DNA from: JAWOGN01 sp046496815
Lineage (GTDB): Bacteria; Desulfobacterota; DSM-4660; Desulfatiglandales; Desulfatiglandaceae
DNA: 9,797 nucleotides
Direction: 5' to 3'
NCBI GenBank assembly: GCA_046496815.1
Contig: JAWOGN010000203.1
Coordinates: 1-9,797, forward strand
Made by a program: the position numbers and the translations under genes. The first letter of the stretch is position 1, and each line of letters begins with the position of its first letter. The notes beneath the pieces are model-generated. The model was not told the DNA's origin. It searched no databases and worked only from the letters and a program-made list of their open reading frames with translations. Positions 1-6,532 of this stretch are shown here, one piece after another.

Positions 1-72
1 AAAAGCCTCAAAGAAGCGACCCCACTCTTATCCGCTTATTCCTGTTTTGTCAACACGTTTTGCTGAGAAATG

Positions 73-99
73 ATGCGGCCGCAATTTATTGGGCCGCAT
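73..99 (-). terminator. GC-rich hairpin downstream of dgt, possible terminator
   Basis: Positions 73-80 (atgcggcc) pair perfectly with 92-99 (ggccgcat). Inside, 82-84 can pair with 89-91, leaving a 4-base loop and one bulged base. A smaller stem, 114-118 with 124-128 (cgcca/tggcg), lies between it and the dgt stop codon. Both sit within 70 bases after the end of the minus-strand dgt gene, where a terminator would be expected. Read on the minus strand, the hairpin is followed only by CATTTCTC rather than a clean T run, so a standard intrinsic terminator is not proven. It could also be a simple extragenic palindrome. Confidence 0.35.
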
Positions 100-138
100 G
101 CCTCGACGCATGTCGCCATTGTGTGGCGCTTTCCCAAG

Positions 139-1308
139 CTAAAACAGGCTGGTCTTAATACGTGGAATCAGGTTCTTGTGACATTGGTTCAAGAAATATT
201 CATCCGTCATCCCGGCAATGAAATCGCGCACAATCCCCGCCGTGGGGGTATGTTCTCTGTATTCGGAGGACATTCCATCCAAAAATCCGCTGAAGATGTC
301 CGAATCTTCATTCCCGACCTCAAAATCTTGAAAGTACTTTTCAAAAAGCAGTTCAAACATCAATTTGACCTTAGGGGTCTGTTCTTTCACCCTGCAATTT
401 CGATAGATGTTGGCTTCATTAAATTCCTTGAGCTTTCCCAGGGCTTCACCCACCTCCTCGCTGAACCTCACGAAAGGACTGTCAAGGCTGTTCAAGACAA
501 TGTCTTCTACCAGCGTGTAAACAATGGTGCCGTTTGTGTCCCCTAAAATTTGCTTACTTGCTTCGGGTAGGTCTTGACGGTGAATCAGACCCAGCCGTAT
601 TGCGTCTTCAATGTCCCGACCAATGTAACTGATGGTATCGGCAATCCTTACGACGCATCCCTCCAGGGTCATGGGCCAGATATCAAGCGAAGGATTTTCC
701 GTTTTGATTTTCATCTCATTATGTAACAATTCGAAATTTTTGTCTTTTTTCGGCTCTAAAGCCTGCGGATACAACTCACCGTCATGACAGAAAATCCCGT
801 CCACCACCTGCAATGTCAAATTCCAACCCCTGCCTTTTCGTTCTATTTCCTGCAGGAATCTCACGCCCTGGATGTTGTGAAGAAATTGACCGATGCCGTG
901 GGCTTCGCACAAGGTTGAAAGAAATTTCTCCCCGTCATGTCCGAAAGGCGTATGTCCGATATCGTGTCCCAGTGCGACGGCTTCGATCAAATCCTCGTTC
1001 AGCTTCAAAAGACGACCGATGGTTCTCGCAATCTTAGACACCAGTTGAACATGGAGCACGCGGTGCGTAATGTGATCGTTTTTTATGAGATAAAAGACTT
1101 GAGTTTTATCGATATATCGAGAATAAGCCAAAGAATGAAGGATCCGATCTGAATCAACCGAAAACGCTTGCCTGTGACCCTTGGTGATTTCCGACTCCTC
1201 TCTGGTTCTAACGGCATGGCGACTCTGACAAGCCCATGGAGAAAGCCTCGTTTTTTCACTTTCATCCAAATCATCTCTGACCCTGAGCAGCTGTCGGTTG
1301 TCTTTCAA
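139..1308 (-). CDS. dgt: dGTPase-like HD-domain deoxynucleotide triphosphohydrolase
   Basis: A protein of 389 residues in the dGTPase (Dgt) branch of the HD phosphohydrolase superfamily. Family members remove the whole triphosphate from dNTPs, giving a deoxynucleoside and inorganic triphosphate, in the cytoplasm; some also restrict phage by lowering dNTP pools. The family stretch DRILHSLAYSRYIDKTQVF is at about residues 54-72. A candidate first metal histidine is H86, the HD pair is H115-D116 within GHDIGHTPFGHDGE (114-127), and the last metal aspartate is probably D224 in RIADTISY. The C-terminal ~150 residues are predicted helical and carry no motif I recognise. The start is TTG at 1308-1306, preceded by AGGAGGA ten bases upstream; no better in-frame start is apparent. 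The gene diverges from rpsB and has no partner gene in the window. The fold is certain. Substrate choice (dGTP only or mixed dNTPs) cannot be read from the sequence. Confidence 0.9.
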   Translation of the reverse strand: MKDNRQLLRVRDDLDESEKTRLSPWACQSRHAVRTREESEITKGHRQAFSVDSDRILHSLAYSRYIDKTQVFYLIKNDHITHRVLHVQLVSKIARTIGRLLKLNEDLIEAVALGHDIGHTPFGHDGEKFLSTLCEAHGIGQFLHNIQGVRFLQEIERKGRGWNLTLQVVDGIFCHDGELYPQALEPKKDKNFELLHNEMKIKTENPSLDIWPMTLEGCVVRIADTISYIGRDIEDAIRLGLIHRQDLPEASKQILGDTNGTIVYTLVEDIVLNSLDSPFVRFSEEVGEALGKLKEFNEANIYRNCRVKEQTPKVKLMFELLFEKYFQDFEVGNEDSDIFSGFLDGMSSEYREHTPTAGIVRDFIAGMTDEYFLNQCHKNLIPRIKTSLF

Positions 1309-1317
1309 TCGCTTGAA

Positions 1318-1324
1318 TCCTCCT
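1318..1324 (-). promoter_or_regulatory. Shine-Dalgarno of dgt
   Basis: The minus strand reads AGGAGGA here, ten bases before the TTG at 1308-1306. This strong purine tract is the main reason for accepting the unusual TTG start of dgt. Confidence 0.65.
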
Positions 1325-1421
1325 CATCATCGGACCGATCAAGACAGACCCTGTATAGCGCGTTCACGCGGAAGTGGGCAAGGTATCATTTTTTTGTTGC
1401 AAAACACTGACTGCGATGTTA

Positions 1422-1427
1422 ATTATA
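1422..1427 (-). promoter_or_regulatory. Candidate -10 box for dgt
   Basis: The minus strand reads a perfect TATAAT. At the ideal 17-base distance (1445-1450) the -35 is poor (TAAGCT). The predicted transcript would have about 105 untranslated bases before the dgt start. The overlapping plus-strand hexamer TATAGT (1424-1429) is also -10-like but lacks a -35. A weak call based on one box in an A+T-rich region. Confidence 0.35.
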
Positions 1428-1766
1428 GTGGTTTTTAAAATTTGAGCTTATCTTGGGTGCATCGTAAGATTTAGAGCACTTGATCCCTCGCGTCTCACAA
1501 CAGCTTCATGAGATCCCACTATAGCAGCCTTGACGATTGATCTCAAGATAGAAGTGTCCGGTGTTGATCCTGATTGCAAGTCGGGATCGCGGGTAACGAG
1601 TCCCTGCCTCGAGCGAATGGAACCGACCGCGGCAAACCCGGTGCGAGGCAATTCTTTCCGACGGACAGGGAAGCCGCCTCAACGCGAAAAAGACGGAAAC
1701 TTGCCCCGTCAGCCCGAGATTGAAAAGTTTACACAGCGTTAAAACGCAGGTTCGGATATTGCCTCG

Positions 1767-1841
1767 GTGCCCTGCATGCCTCAGGGTGCAAGACCTTCTG
1801 AACCGAAGAATAACCGTGGCATAGAGATCTTTTAGGATCTC
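1767..1841 (+). promoter_or_regulatory. Structured leader of rpsB, three successive hairpins
   Basis: Three hairpins lie in the last 90 bases before rpsB. The first pairs 1767-1774 with 1782-1789 (core ccctg/caggg, two G-U pairs, 7-base loop). The second is small: 1795-1798 with 1805-1808 (cttc/gaag). The third pairs 1824-1829 with 1836-1841 (gagatc/gatctc, 6-base loop) and ends five bases before the ribosome binding site. In E. coli, S2 represses its own rpsB-tsf mRNA through a leader structure, so a similar role here is reasonable inference. I cannot show homology to the known rpsB leader motif. Confidence 0.4.
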
Positions 1842-1846
1842 GCAAC

Positions 1847-1853
1847 AAGGAGG
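1847..1853 (+). promoter_or_regulatory. Shine-Dalgarno of rpsB
   Basis: AAGGAGG lies five bases before the ATG at 1859. It is the strongest ribosome binding site in the window, as expected for an abundant ribosomal protein, and it fixes the start of rpsB. Confidence 0.85.
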
Positions 1854-1858
1854 ATTGA

Positions 1859-2737
1859 ATGGCGGTAATAAACATGAAAGAGCTTCTGGAAGCGGGTGTA
1901 CATTTCGGACATCAAACCAGACGTTGGAACCCAAAAATGAAGCCCTATATATTTGGGGCTCGCAATGGAATCCATATCATCGACCTTCAAAAAACGGTCA
2001 GGTTGTTCAAGTCGACCTACGATTTCATCGTGCGGACAGTGTCTGAGGGGTATTCGGTTCTTTTTGTGGGCACGAAAAAACAGGCCCATGACTCCATCAT
2101 TGAAGAAAGTGAGCGCTGCGGGATGTTCTATTTGGTTCACCGCTGGCTGGGGGGGACACTCACCAATTTCAACACGATCAGAAAAAGTATCGCCCGTCTG
2201 AAAGAGCTTGAGGGCATGAGAGAGGATGGCTCCATCAATCGATACACCAAGAAAGAAATCCTGAAGATGGAGAAAGAACTGTTTAAGCTGAACAAAAACC
2301 TTGGCGGTATCAAGGACATGGACGAGTTGCCCGGGGCAATTTTTGTAGTTGATCCGAAAAGAGAAAAAATCGCGGTTCGGGAAGGCAGGAAACTCGGCAT
2401 TCCGGTGATCGCCATTGCAGATTCAAATTGCGATCCGGACGAGATAGACCTTATAATCCCCGGCAATGATGATGCCATCCGAGCCATAAGGCTCATATGT
2501 TCCAAGGTCGCCGATGCATGCATCGAAGGTCACCATCGCGCCGAAGAGAGGCTCAAGGCGGAGGCGGAGATGGAGAAAGAACCGGAACCGGCCGAAGCCG
2601 AGGTAACCATATCCGACGTCGCTCAAGAGGGGGGGCCTGAAGTGATCATCCTCCCTAAAAAGGAATCACCGAGCCGGAAAAACGAGCCGGAAATTGAGGA
2701 GCCGGAATCTGAGGAGCCGGCACAGGAGCAGGAATAA
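1859..2737 (+). CDS. rpsB: 30S ribosomal protein S2 with long acidic C-terminal tail
   Basis: A protein of 292 residues. S2 binds late to the 30S subunit, at the head-body junction, and is needed for S1 binding and translation initiation. The N-terminus (MAVINMKELLEAGVHFGHQT) and the segment PGAIFVVDPKREKIAVREG (158-176) are classic S2 signatures; HRWLGGTLTNF lies at 94-104. The conserved domain ends near residue 225. What follows is about 67 extra residues, roughly a third of them glutamate, with repeated Glu-Pro units at the end (EPEIEEPESEEP); E. coli S2 has 241 residues in total. The tail is predicted disordered, and its function is unknown. A G7 tract (2629-2635) lies within the tail. 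The gene leads the translation block and is followed by tsf after 45 bases, the conserved rpsB-tsf pair. Confidence 0.98.
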   Translation: MAVINMKELLEAGVHFGHQTRRWNPKMKPYIFGARNGIHIIDLQKTVRLFKSTYDFIVRTVSEGYSVLFVGTKKQAHDSIIEESERCGMFYLVHRWLGGTLTNFNTIRKSIARLKELEGMREDGSINRYTKKEILKMEKELFKLNKNLGGIKDMDELPGAIFVVDPKREKIAVREGRKLGIPVIAIADSNCDPDEIDLIIPGNDDAIRAIRLICSKVADACIEGHHRAEERLKAEAEMEKEPEPAEAEVTISDVAQEGGPEVIILPKKESPSRKNEPEIEEPESEEPAQEQE

Positions 2738-2765
2738 AAGACCATCCGAGTCATATGAGACACAT

Positions 2766-2772
2766 AGGGAGG
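2766..2772 (+). promoter_or_regulatory. Shine-Dalgarno of tsf
   Basis: AGGGAGG lies ten bases before the TTG at 2783. It supports the TTG start, which is also the only one that gives the family N-terminus MAISTALIKDLREKTG. Confidence 0.75.
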
Positions 2773-2782
2773 AAAATCGAAA

Positions 2783-3385
2783 TTGGCAATTTCTACTGCT
2801 TTGATTAAGGATTTGAGGGAAAAAACCGGTGTTGGAATCATGGACTGCAAGACCGCCCTGAATGCAACCGATGGAGACATTAACAAGGCCGTCGATTACC
2901 TGAGAAAGAAAGGGATTGCAACCGCCAAAAAGAGAGGAGGCCGCGTGACCTCTCAAGGGCAGGTAGCGTCTTACATCCACGCGGGGGGGAAAATCGGGGT
3001 TCTCCTCGAGGTGAACTGCGAAACAGACTTTACCGGAAAAAGTGAGGATTTCACGAATTTCGTGAAAGACATCTCGATGCAGGTTGCGGCCACGAATCCA
3101 ATCGCGATTGACCGGGAAAATATTCCTCCGGACGTTCTGGAAAAAGAAAAAGAGATCTACGCCACCCAGGCAAGCGAGTCCGGTAAACCGGAAAAAGTAA
3201 TCGAAAAGATCGTCGACGGGAAACTGAAAAAGTTTTTCTCGGAAGCCTGCCTGATCGAGCAGCCTTTTGTCAAGAACCCCGATATCACGATTCAAGATCT
3301 CTTGAATGAGATGATTGCCAAAACCGGGGAAAACATCGTAATCCGACGATTCGTCCGATTTCAGCTCGGAGACTCCCATGCCTGA
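2783..3385 (+). CDS. tsf: Elongation factor Ts (short form)
   Basis: The guanine nucleotide exchange factor that releases GDP from EF-Tu in the cytoplasm. It has 200 residues, against 283 in E. coli, so it is the short form lacking much of the second core subdomain and the coiled-coil module. The first family signature, LREKTGVGIMDCKTAL, is at residues 11-26, in the N-terminal UBA-like domain. The second, EVNCETDF, is at 76-83, and its Thr-Asp-Phe contacts EF-Tu. The residues that follow read TGKSEDF where many homologues have VARN/VAR-type sequence. Translation starts at TTG, giving MAISTALIKDL. The stop overlaps the start of pyrH by eight bases, which suggests translational coupling. Identification is certain. 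Confidence 0.97.
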   Translation: MAISTALIKDLREKTGVGIMDCKTALNATDGDINKAVDYLRKKGIATAKKRGGRVTSQGQVASYIHAGGKIGVLLEVNCETDFTGKSEDFTNFVKDISMQVAATNPIAIDRENIPPDVLEKEKEIYATQASESGKPEKVIEKIVDGKLKKFFSEACLIEQPFVKNPDITIQDLLNEMIAKTGENIVIRRFVRFQLGDSHA

Positions 3386-4109
3386 GCCGCGCCCTCGGTT
3401 CACGCGCATCCTGCTCAAATTAAGTGGAGAGGCGCTGATGGGAAATGAAAGCTTTGGTATTGATCCCTCAGTGCTTCAAGACGTGGCATTGGAAATATCC
3501 TCCGTCCACAAGCTCGGCGTCGAAATAGCGATTGTAATCGGCGGAGGCAACATATTCAGAGGTCTTCAGTCGGTCGGGTATGGTGTGGGGCGCGTGGCGG
3601 CCGATCACATGGGCATGCTGGCGACCATTATCAATGCCCTGGCTTTGGGTGAGGCATTGCAGCGCCTCGGCACTGAAAACCGGATCATGACCGCCATCGA
3701 CATGATTAAGATTGCCGAACCCTATATCCGGGGCCGGGCCATCAGTCATTTATCAAAAAATCGCGTGGTCCTCTTTGGTGGTGGTACCGGAAACCCTTAT
3801 TTTACGACGGATACGGCCGCGGCCCTTCGGGCCATGGAAATCAATGCCGAGATACTTATGAAGGCAACCCGGGTTGACGGTGTCTATGATGCGGATCCCG
3901 AGGTAGAACCTTCTGCGAAGCGATTTTCTCGGTTGACCTACGGTGAGGTGCTTAAAAAAAACCTGAAGGTTATGGATCTGACGGGGGTGTCGCTGGCCAT
4001 GGGCCAGGGTCTACCAATCCTTGTGTTCAATCTTAAGAAAAAACAAAGCATTATGAAAGCGGTTACCGGGAAAAAAGTGGGAACATTAATCACAGGGGAA
4101 TCACCATGA
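3378..4109 (+). CDS. pyrH: UMP kinase (uridylate kinase)
   Basis: Phosphorylates UMP to UDP with ATP, an essential step of pyrimidine nucleotide synthesis. It belongs to the amino acid kinase family, acts as a cytosolic hexamer, and is usually activated by GTP and inhibited by UTP. It has 243 residues, the usual length. The nucleotide-binding lysine motif LLKLSGEAL is at 12-20, the glycine loop IGGGNIFRG at 54-62, DHMGMLAT (77-84) helps hold UMP, and GGGTGNPYFTTDTAA (134-148) is the typical PyrH phosphate and UMP segment. KATRVDGVYDADP (162-174) is also characteristic. The ATG overlaps the end of tsf by eight bases, with CGGAG just upstream. The stop overlaps the frr start as ATGA. No anomaly seen. 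Confidence 0.98.
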   Translation: MPEPRPRFTRILLKLSGEALMGNESFGIDPSVLQDVALEISSVHKLGVEIAIVIGGGNIFRGLQSVGYGVGRVAADHMGMLATIINALALGEALQRLGTENRIMTAIDMIKIAEPYIRGRAISHLSKNRVVLFGGGTGNPYFTTDTAAALRAMEINAEILMKATRVDGVYDADPEVEPSAKRFSRLTYGEVLKKNLKVMDLTGVSLAMGQGLPILVFNLKKKQSIMKAVTGKKVGTLITGESP

Positions 4110-4663
4110 AGGATGAAATTCTTTCCGAACTGCGCCAAAAAATGGCCAAAACCGGCGAAGCCCTTCAAAGGGATTTCAAAAGAATAAGAACGGGCCGTGC
4201 CTCCGCCGCTTTGCTTGACGGCATCAAGGTCGATTGTTATGAAACTCAAATGCCGCTGGAACAGGTTTCCTCGATCTCTGTGCCTGAAAGCCGGCTCATC
4301 ACGATACAGCCGTGGGATCAGTCCATCATTGGAGGTATTGAAAAAGCCATTCTGAAATCCGAACTGGGCCTGACTCCAATGAATGACGGTAAAATTATCA
4401 GAATATCCATCCCTCCGTTGACCGAGGAGCGTCGCAAGGAATTGGCAAAGGTGGCCAAAAAGATGGCTGAAGACAGCAAGATTGCGATCAGAAACCACAG
4501 ACGGGAAGCCAATGAGATGTTTAAGGATTTAAAAAACGATAAAGAAATCTCGGAAGATGAGATGTATAAGTCCCAAGATGAAGTGCAAAAAATAACGGAC
4601 GACTTTATAAAAAAAATCGATAAAATCAGTGCCGAAAAAGAGAAGGAAATCATTGAATTCTAG
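4106..4663 (+). CDS. frr: Ribosome recycling factor
   Basis: With EF-G, splits the post-termination ribosome into subunits. It has 185 residues, as in E. coli. The two-domain layout is visible. Helical domain I is formed by residues 1-30 and about 105-185 and includes RIRTGRAS (26-33) and the conserved IRNHRREAN (128-136), in which R132 matches the functionally important E. coli R132. Domain II, beta-rich, lies between (about 31-104), with VDCYETQMPLEQVSSISVPE. IPPLTEERRKEL (102-113) marks the return to the helical domain. The start overlaps the pyrH stop as ATGA, with AGGGGAA upstream, so the gene is probably translationally coupled. After its stop the tight packing ends and a 137-base spacer follows. 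Confidence 0.98.
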   Translation: MKDEILSELRQKMAKTGEALQRDFKRIRTGRASAALLDGIKVDCYETQMPLEQVSSISVPESRLITIQPWDQSIIGGIEKAILKSELGLTPMNDGKIIRISIPPLTEERRKELAKVAKKMAEDSKIAIRNHRREANEMFKDLKNDKEISEDEMYKSQDEVQKITDDFIKKIDKISAEKEKEIIEF

Positions 4664-4748
4664 CGATCCCTCACCCCAGCGCGACGTCACGGCCATCCCG
4701 TTATCGTTTCCATGCACTTCAGGAAAATTACCGCCGGACCTCCTCGAG

Positions 4749-4782
4749 TCGGATTGAAGGGGAAACCCCGGCCGGCTTCCGA
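4749..4782 (+). promoter_or_regulatory. Hairpin in the frr-uppS spacer
   Basis: An inner stem of four G-C pairs (gggg at 4759-4762 with cccc at 4766-4769, AAA loop) is enclosed by an outer stem, tcgga (4749-4753) with tccga (4778-4782), separated by an internal loop. It ends 18 bases before the uppS ATG. No T run follows, so it is not an intrinsic terminator. It might affect uppS translation, stabilise processed mRNA, or have no role. Confidence 0.35.
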
Positions 4783-4800
4783 TAGCAAATCAACCGACGG

Positions 4801-5562
4801 ATGAAGCCAATTTCTCAGCAAGATTCAACCCAGGGTACCATGATCTCAGTTGATCACGAAAGATTACCAAAGCACGTCGCCGTTATCATGGACGGAAACG
4901 GCAGATGGGCGAAGAAAAAGGGAATCAGCCGGCTCCGCGGGCATGAAAAAGGAGCGGACGCGGTGCGGGCGATCGTCAGGGCCAGCCGGGAAATCGGAAT
5001 TCCCTGGCTGACCTTGTACGCGTTTTCAGAGGAAAACTGGAAACGACCCACACAAGAGGTCCAGAGCCTCATGAAACTCCTGAAACGGTTTCTCAAAATG
5101 GAATCGAAAGAGATGCAGGAGAACGGCATCAGGCTTCAAACCATTGGAAGAGTCCATAAGCTGCCGAACGACACGCAAAAAGTCCTTCTTGACACCATTG
5201 AAAAGACCGCTTCCAATAGAAAAATGGTGCTGACCCTGGCCCTCAGTTACGGCGGCCGACAAGAGATTATCGATGCGATACGGCAAATCACCGAAAAGGT
5301 TCAAAGTGGACGGATCACCGCCGCGGACATTTCGGAACAACTGGTCTCAAGCTGCCTTTACACCGCAGGCATGCCCGAACCTGATTTACTCATCAGGACC
5401 AGCGGTGAGTACCGGATCAGTAACTTTCTTCTGTGGCAAATCGCCTACACCGAGATCTACATCACCCCGACCCTCTGGCCCGATATGGGAAAGGATGAAT
5501 TTTTAGCGGCAATTTCGGACTTCCAAAATCGGGAAAGAAGATTTGGGGGCACCCTATCTTGA
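4801..5562 (+). CDS. uppS: Undecaprenyl diphosphate synthase (cis-prenyltransferase)
   Basis: Adds eight isopentenyl units in cis to farnesyl diphosphate, making the C55 lipid carrier precursor for peptidoglycan and other envelope polymers. It acts at the cytoplasmic face of the membrane without membrane segments. It has 253 residues, the same as E. coli. Signatures in order: HVAVIMDGNGRWAKK (25-39) with catalytic D31; LYAFSEENWKRP (72-83); LALSYGGRQEI (146-156); and LLIRTSGEYRISNFLLWQ (196-213) followed by IAYTEIY, with R199, R205, S207 and E218 matching known substrate and magnesium residues. NRERRFGGT closes the protein. The start is uncertain: ATG at 4801 has no clear Shine-Dalgarno, while Met14 (ATG at 4840) has AGGG four bases upstream and would give 240 residues. 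It works downstream of dxr, two genes away. Confidence 0.97.
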   Translation: MKPISQQDSTQGTMISVDHERLPKHVAVIMDGNGRWAKKKGISRLRGHEKGADAVRAIVRASREIGIPWLTLYAFSEENWKRPTQEVQSLMKLLKRFLKMESKEMQENGIRLQTIGRVHKLPNDTQKVLLDTIEKTASNRKMVLTLALSYGGRQEIIDAIRQITEKVQSGRITAADISEQLVSSCLYTAGMPEPDLLIRTSGEYRISNFLLWQIAYTEIYITPTLWPDMGKDEFLAAISDFQNRERRFGGTLS

Positions 5563-5706
5563 CGGACCAGCGGCGCTTTTTACCAAATCTTGACTTGTGG
5601 TGTTTCGAATTCATGGGTCTTGAAACAACGGAACGTCGGAGCGATTCATCCGCTTTTTTGGGCACCCGGGCCTGCCGCTGTGAGCGGAGCGAAGAATAGG
5701 TTCAGC

Positions 5707-6513
5707 ATGCACTTAAAGCGATGGCTTACGGGTATCATCGCGTTACCCATTCTCATTTTCCTCATCGTCTCCCAGTACAGATGGCCGCTGTATATGCTCC
5801 TTTACAGTGCGTCAGTTGCCGCCCTGATTGAGTTTTATCGGCTGAATGATTCGGTGCCGCCCAAATTTGTCCGGTGGTCGAGTTACCTGCTCACGCTGGC
5901 GTTGTTTGCCGCCGTATACCTGCGCCAAATCCTGCTCGTGCCCTTTGTGATCACCCTCTTGGCTTTTGTGCCGATGGCATACTACATGATCAGCCGTCCC
6001 GCACCGGACCCACAGGGGACAGGCTGTATTGCCGGCGCCGTATTGGGACCCATCTACGTGGGGATTCCGTTGTCAATGCTTTTGCATATCGACCGCTTTT
6101 ATCCGAGAGGTAACCTATGGATTTTGTATCTTTTGATTGTCATTTTTGCAAGTGACACGGGTGCATTTTATTTCGGTAAGTTTCTCGGTCGACATAAACT
6201 TCATCAAAGGATCAGTCCCGGCAAAACCTGGGAGGGGGCGATCGGCGGCCTGTTGAGCAGCATCTTTATAACTTTTGTGTTTTTGAAAGCAGTGCCCATC
6301 AACCGAGTCGTATCGGAAATGCTGATGCTGGCCGCCTCTCTGTGTATTGCAGGACAGATTGGGGATTTGGCCGAATCCATGTTGAAGCGGAATCATGGCG
6401 TAAAAGACACAGGGCACATTCTCCCGGGACATGGTGGAATACTGGACCGGATTGATGGTCTGCTCTTTTCTATTCCCATACTTTACATCTATCTTTCTTT
6501 TTCGATATCCTGA
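5707..6513 (+). CDS. cdsA: Phosphatidate cytidylyltransferase (CDP-diglyceride synthase)
   Basis: Makes CDP-diacylglycerol from phosphatidic acid and CTP, the branch point for bacterial phospholipids; an integral inner-membrane enzyme. It has 268 residues from the ATG at 5707, which gives the typical opening of a short basic stretch (MHLKRW) and then a hydrophobic helix. The frame is open further upstream to a TTG at 5590, but that extension has a non-membrane character and no family resemblance. Several hydrophobic segments fill residues about 8-95, 105-127, 137-160 and 178-210. SPGKTWEG is at 170-177. The family signature runs from about residue 224 to 250 (SMLKRNHGVKD, then LPGHGGILDRID), with conserved K227-R228, K233-D234, H242, D247 and D250. 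The gene follows uppS after 144 bases and precedes the repeat-rich spacer. Confidence 0.96.
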   Translation: MHLKRWLTGIIALPILIFLIVSQYRWPLYMLLYSASVAALIEFYRLNDSVPPKFVRWSSYLLTLALFAAVYLRQILLVPFVITLLAFVPMAYYMISRPAPDPQGTGCIAGAVLGPIYVGIPLSMLLHIDRFYPRGNLWILYLLIVIFASDTGAFYFGKFLGRHKLHQRISPGKTWEGAIGGLLSSIFITFVFLKAVPINRVVSEMLMLAASLCIAGQIGDLAESMLKRNHGVKDTGHILPGHGGILDRIDGLLFSIPILYIYLSFSIS

Positions 6514-6532
6514 GGCGTATCCGAATGCCGGA

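Larger units (their letters stand above)
1309..1858. other. 550-base divergent intergenic spacer between dgt and rpsB
   Basis: No convincing protein gene lies here: the open frames in it have no recognisable motifs and no good ribosome binding sites, and several overlap in conflicting frames. The dgt-proximal third (about 1380-1480) is A+T rich and holds promoter-like hexamers on both strands. The middle (about 1540-1620) contains a tRNA-Cys-like anticodon hairpin that does not fold as a whole tRNA. The last 90 bases hold the structured leader and ribosome binding site of rpsB. About 1620-1760 shows nothing I can name. Confidence 0.75.

Noticed and set aside
70..546. 158-codon plus-strand frame opposite the 3' end of dgt
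   Set aside because: It lies antisense to a clear dGTPase coding region, has no good ribosome binding site, and its composition follows from the opposite strand.
1442..1470. Plus-strand TTGAGC-N17-TAAGAT as the rpsB promoter
   Set aside because: Only eight of twelve consensus bases match, and it would leave a leader of almost 390 bases. It is possible but too weak to list as a feature.
1530..1558. TTGACG at 1530-1535 as a -35 box
   Set aside because: No acceptable -10 box occurs at 16-18 bases.
1530..1742. 70-codon plus-strand open frame in the dgt-rpsB spacer
   Set aside because: No ribosome binding site and no recognisable motif; it overlaps equally long frames on the minus strand, as expected by chance in this composition.
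1728..1760. TTTACA with GATATT as a promoter close to rpsB
   Set aside because: The spacing between the boxes is 21 bases, too long for a sigma-70 promoter.
1560..1760. Riboswitch or small RNA (cyclic-di-GMP, cobalamin, SRP RNA, 6S, RNase P) in the spacer
   Set aside because: Isolated fragments such as GGCAAACC look familiar, but none of the conserved cores or paired elements of these RNAs can be assembled.
2666..3418. 250-codon minus-strand frame opposite tsf
   Set aside because: Antisense shadow of the conserved rpsB tail, tsf and the start of pyrH; no family resemblance.
4664..4800. Terminator between frr and uppS
   Set aside because: The hairpin there is not followed by a T run, and the next gene continues the usual conserved order.
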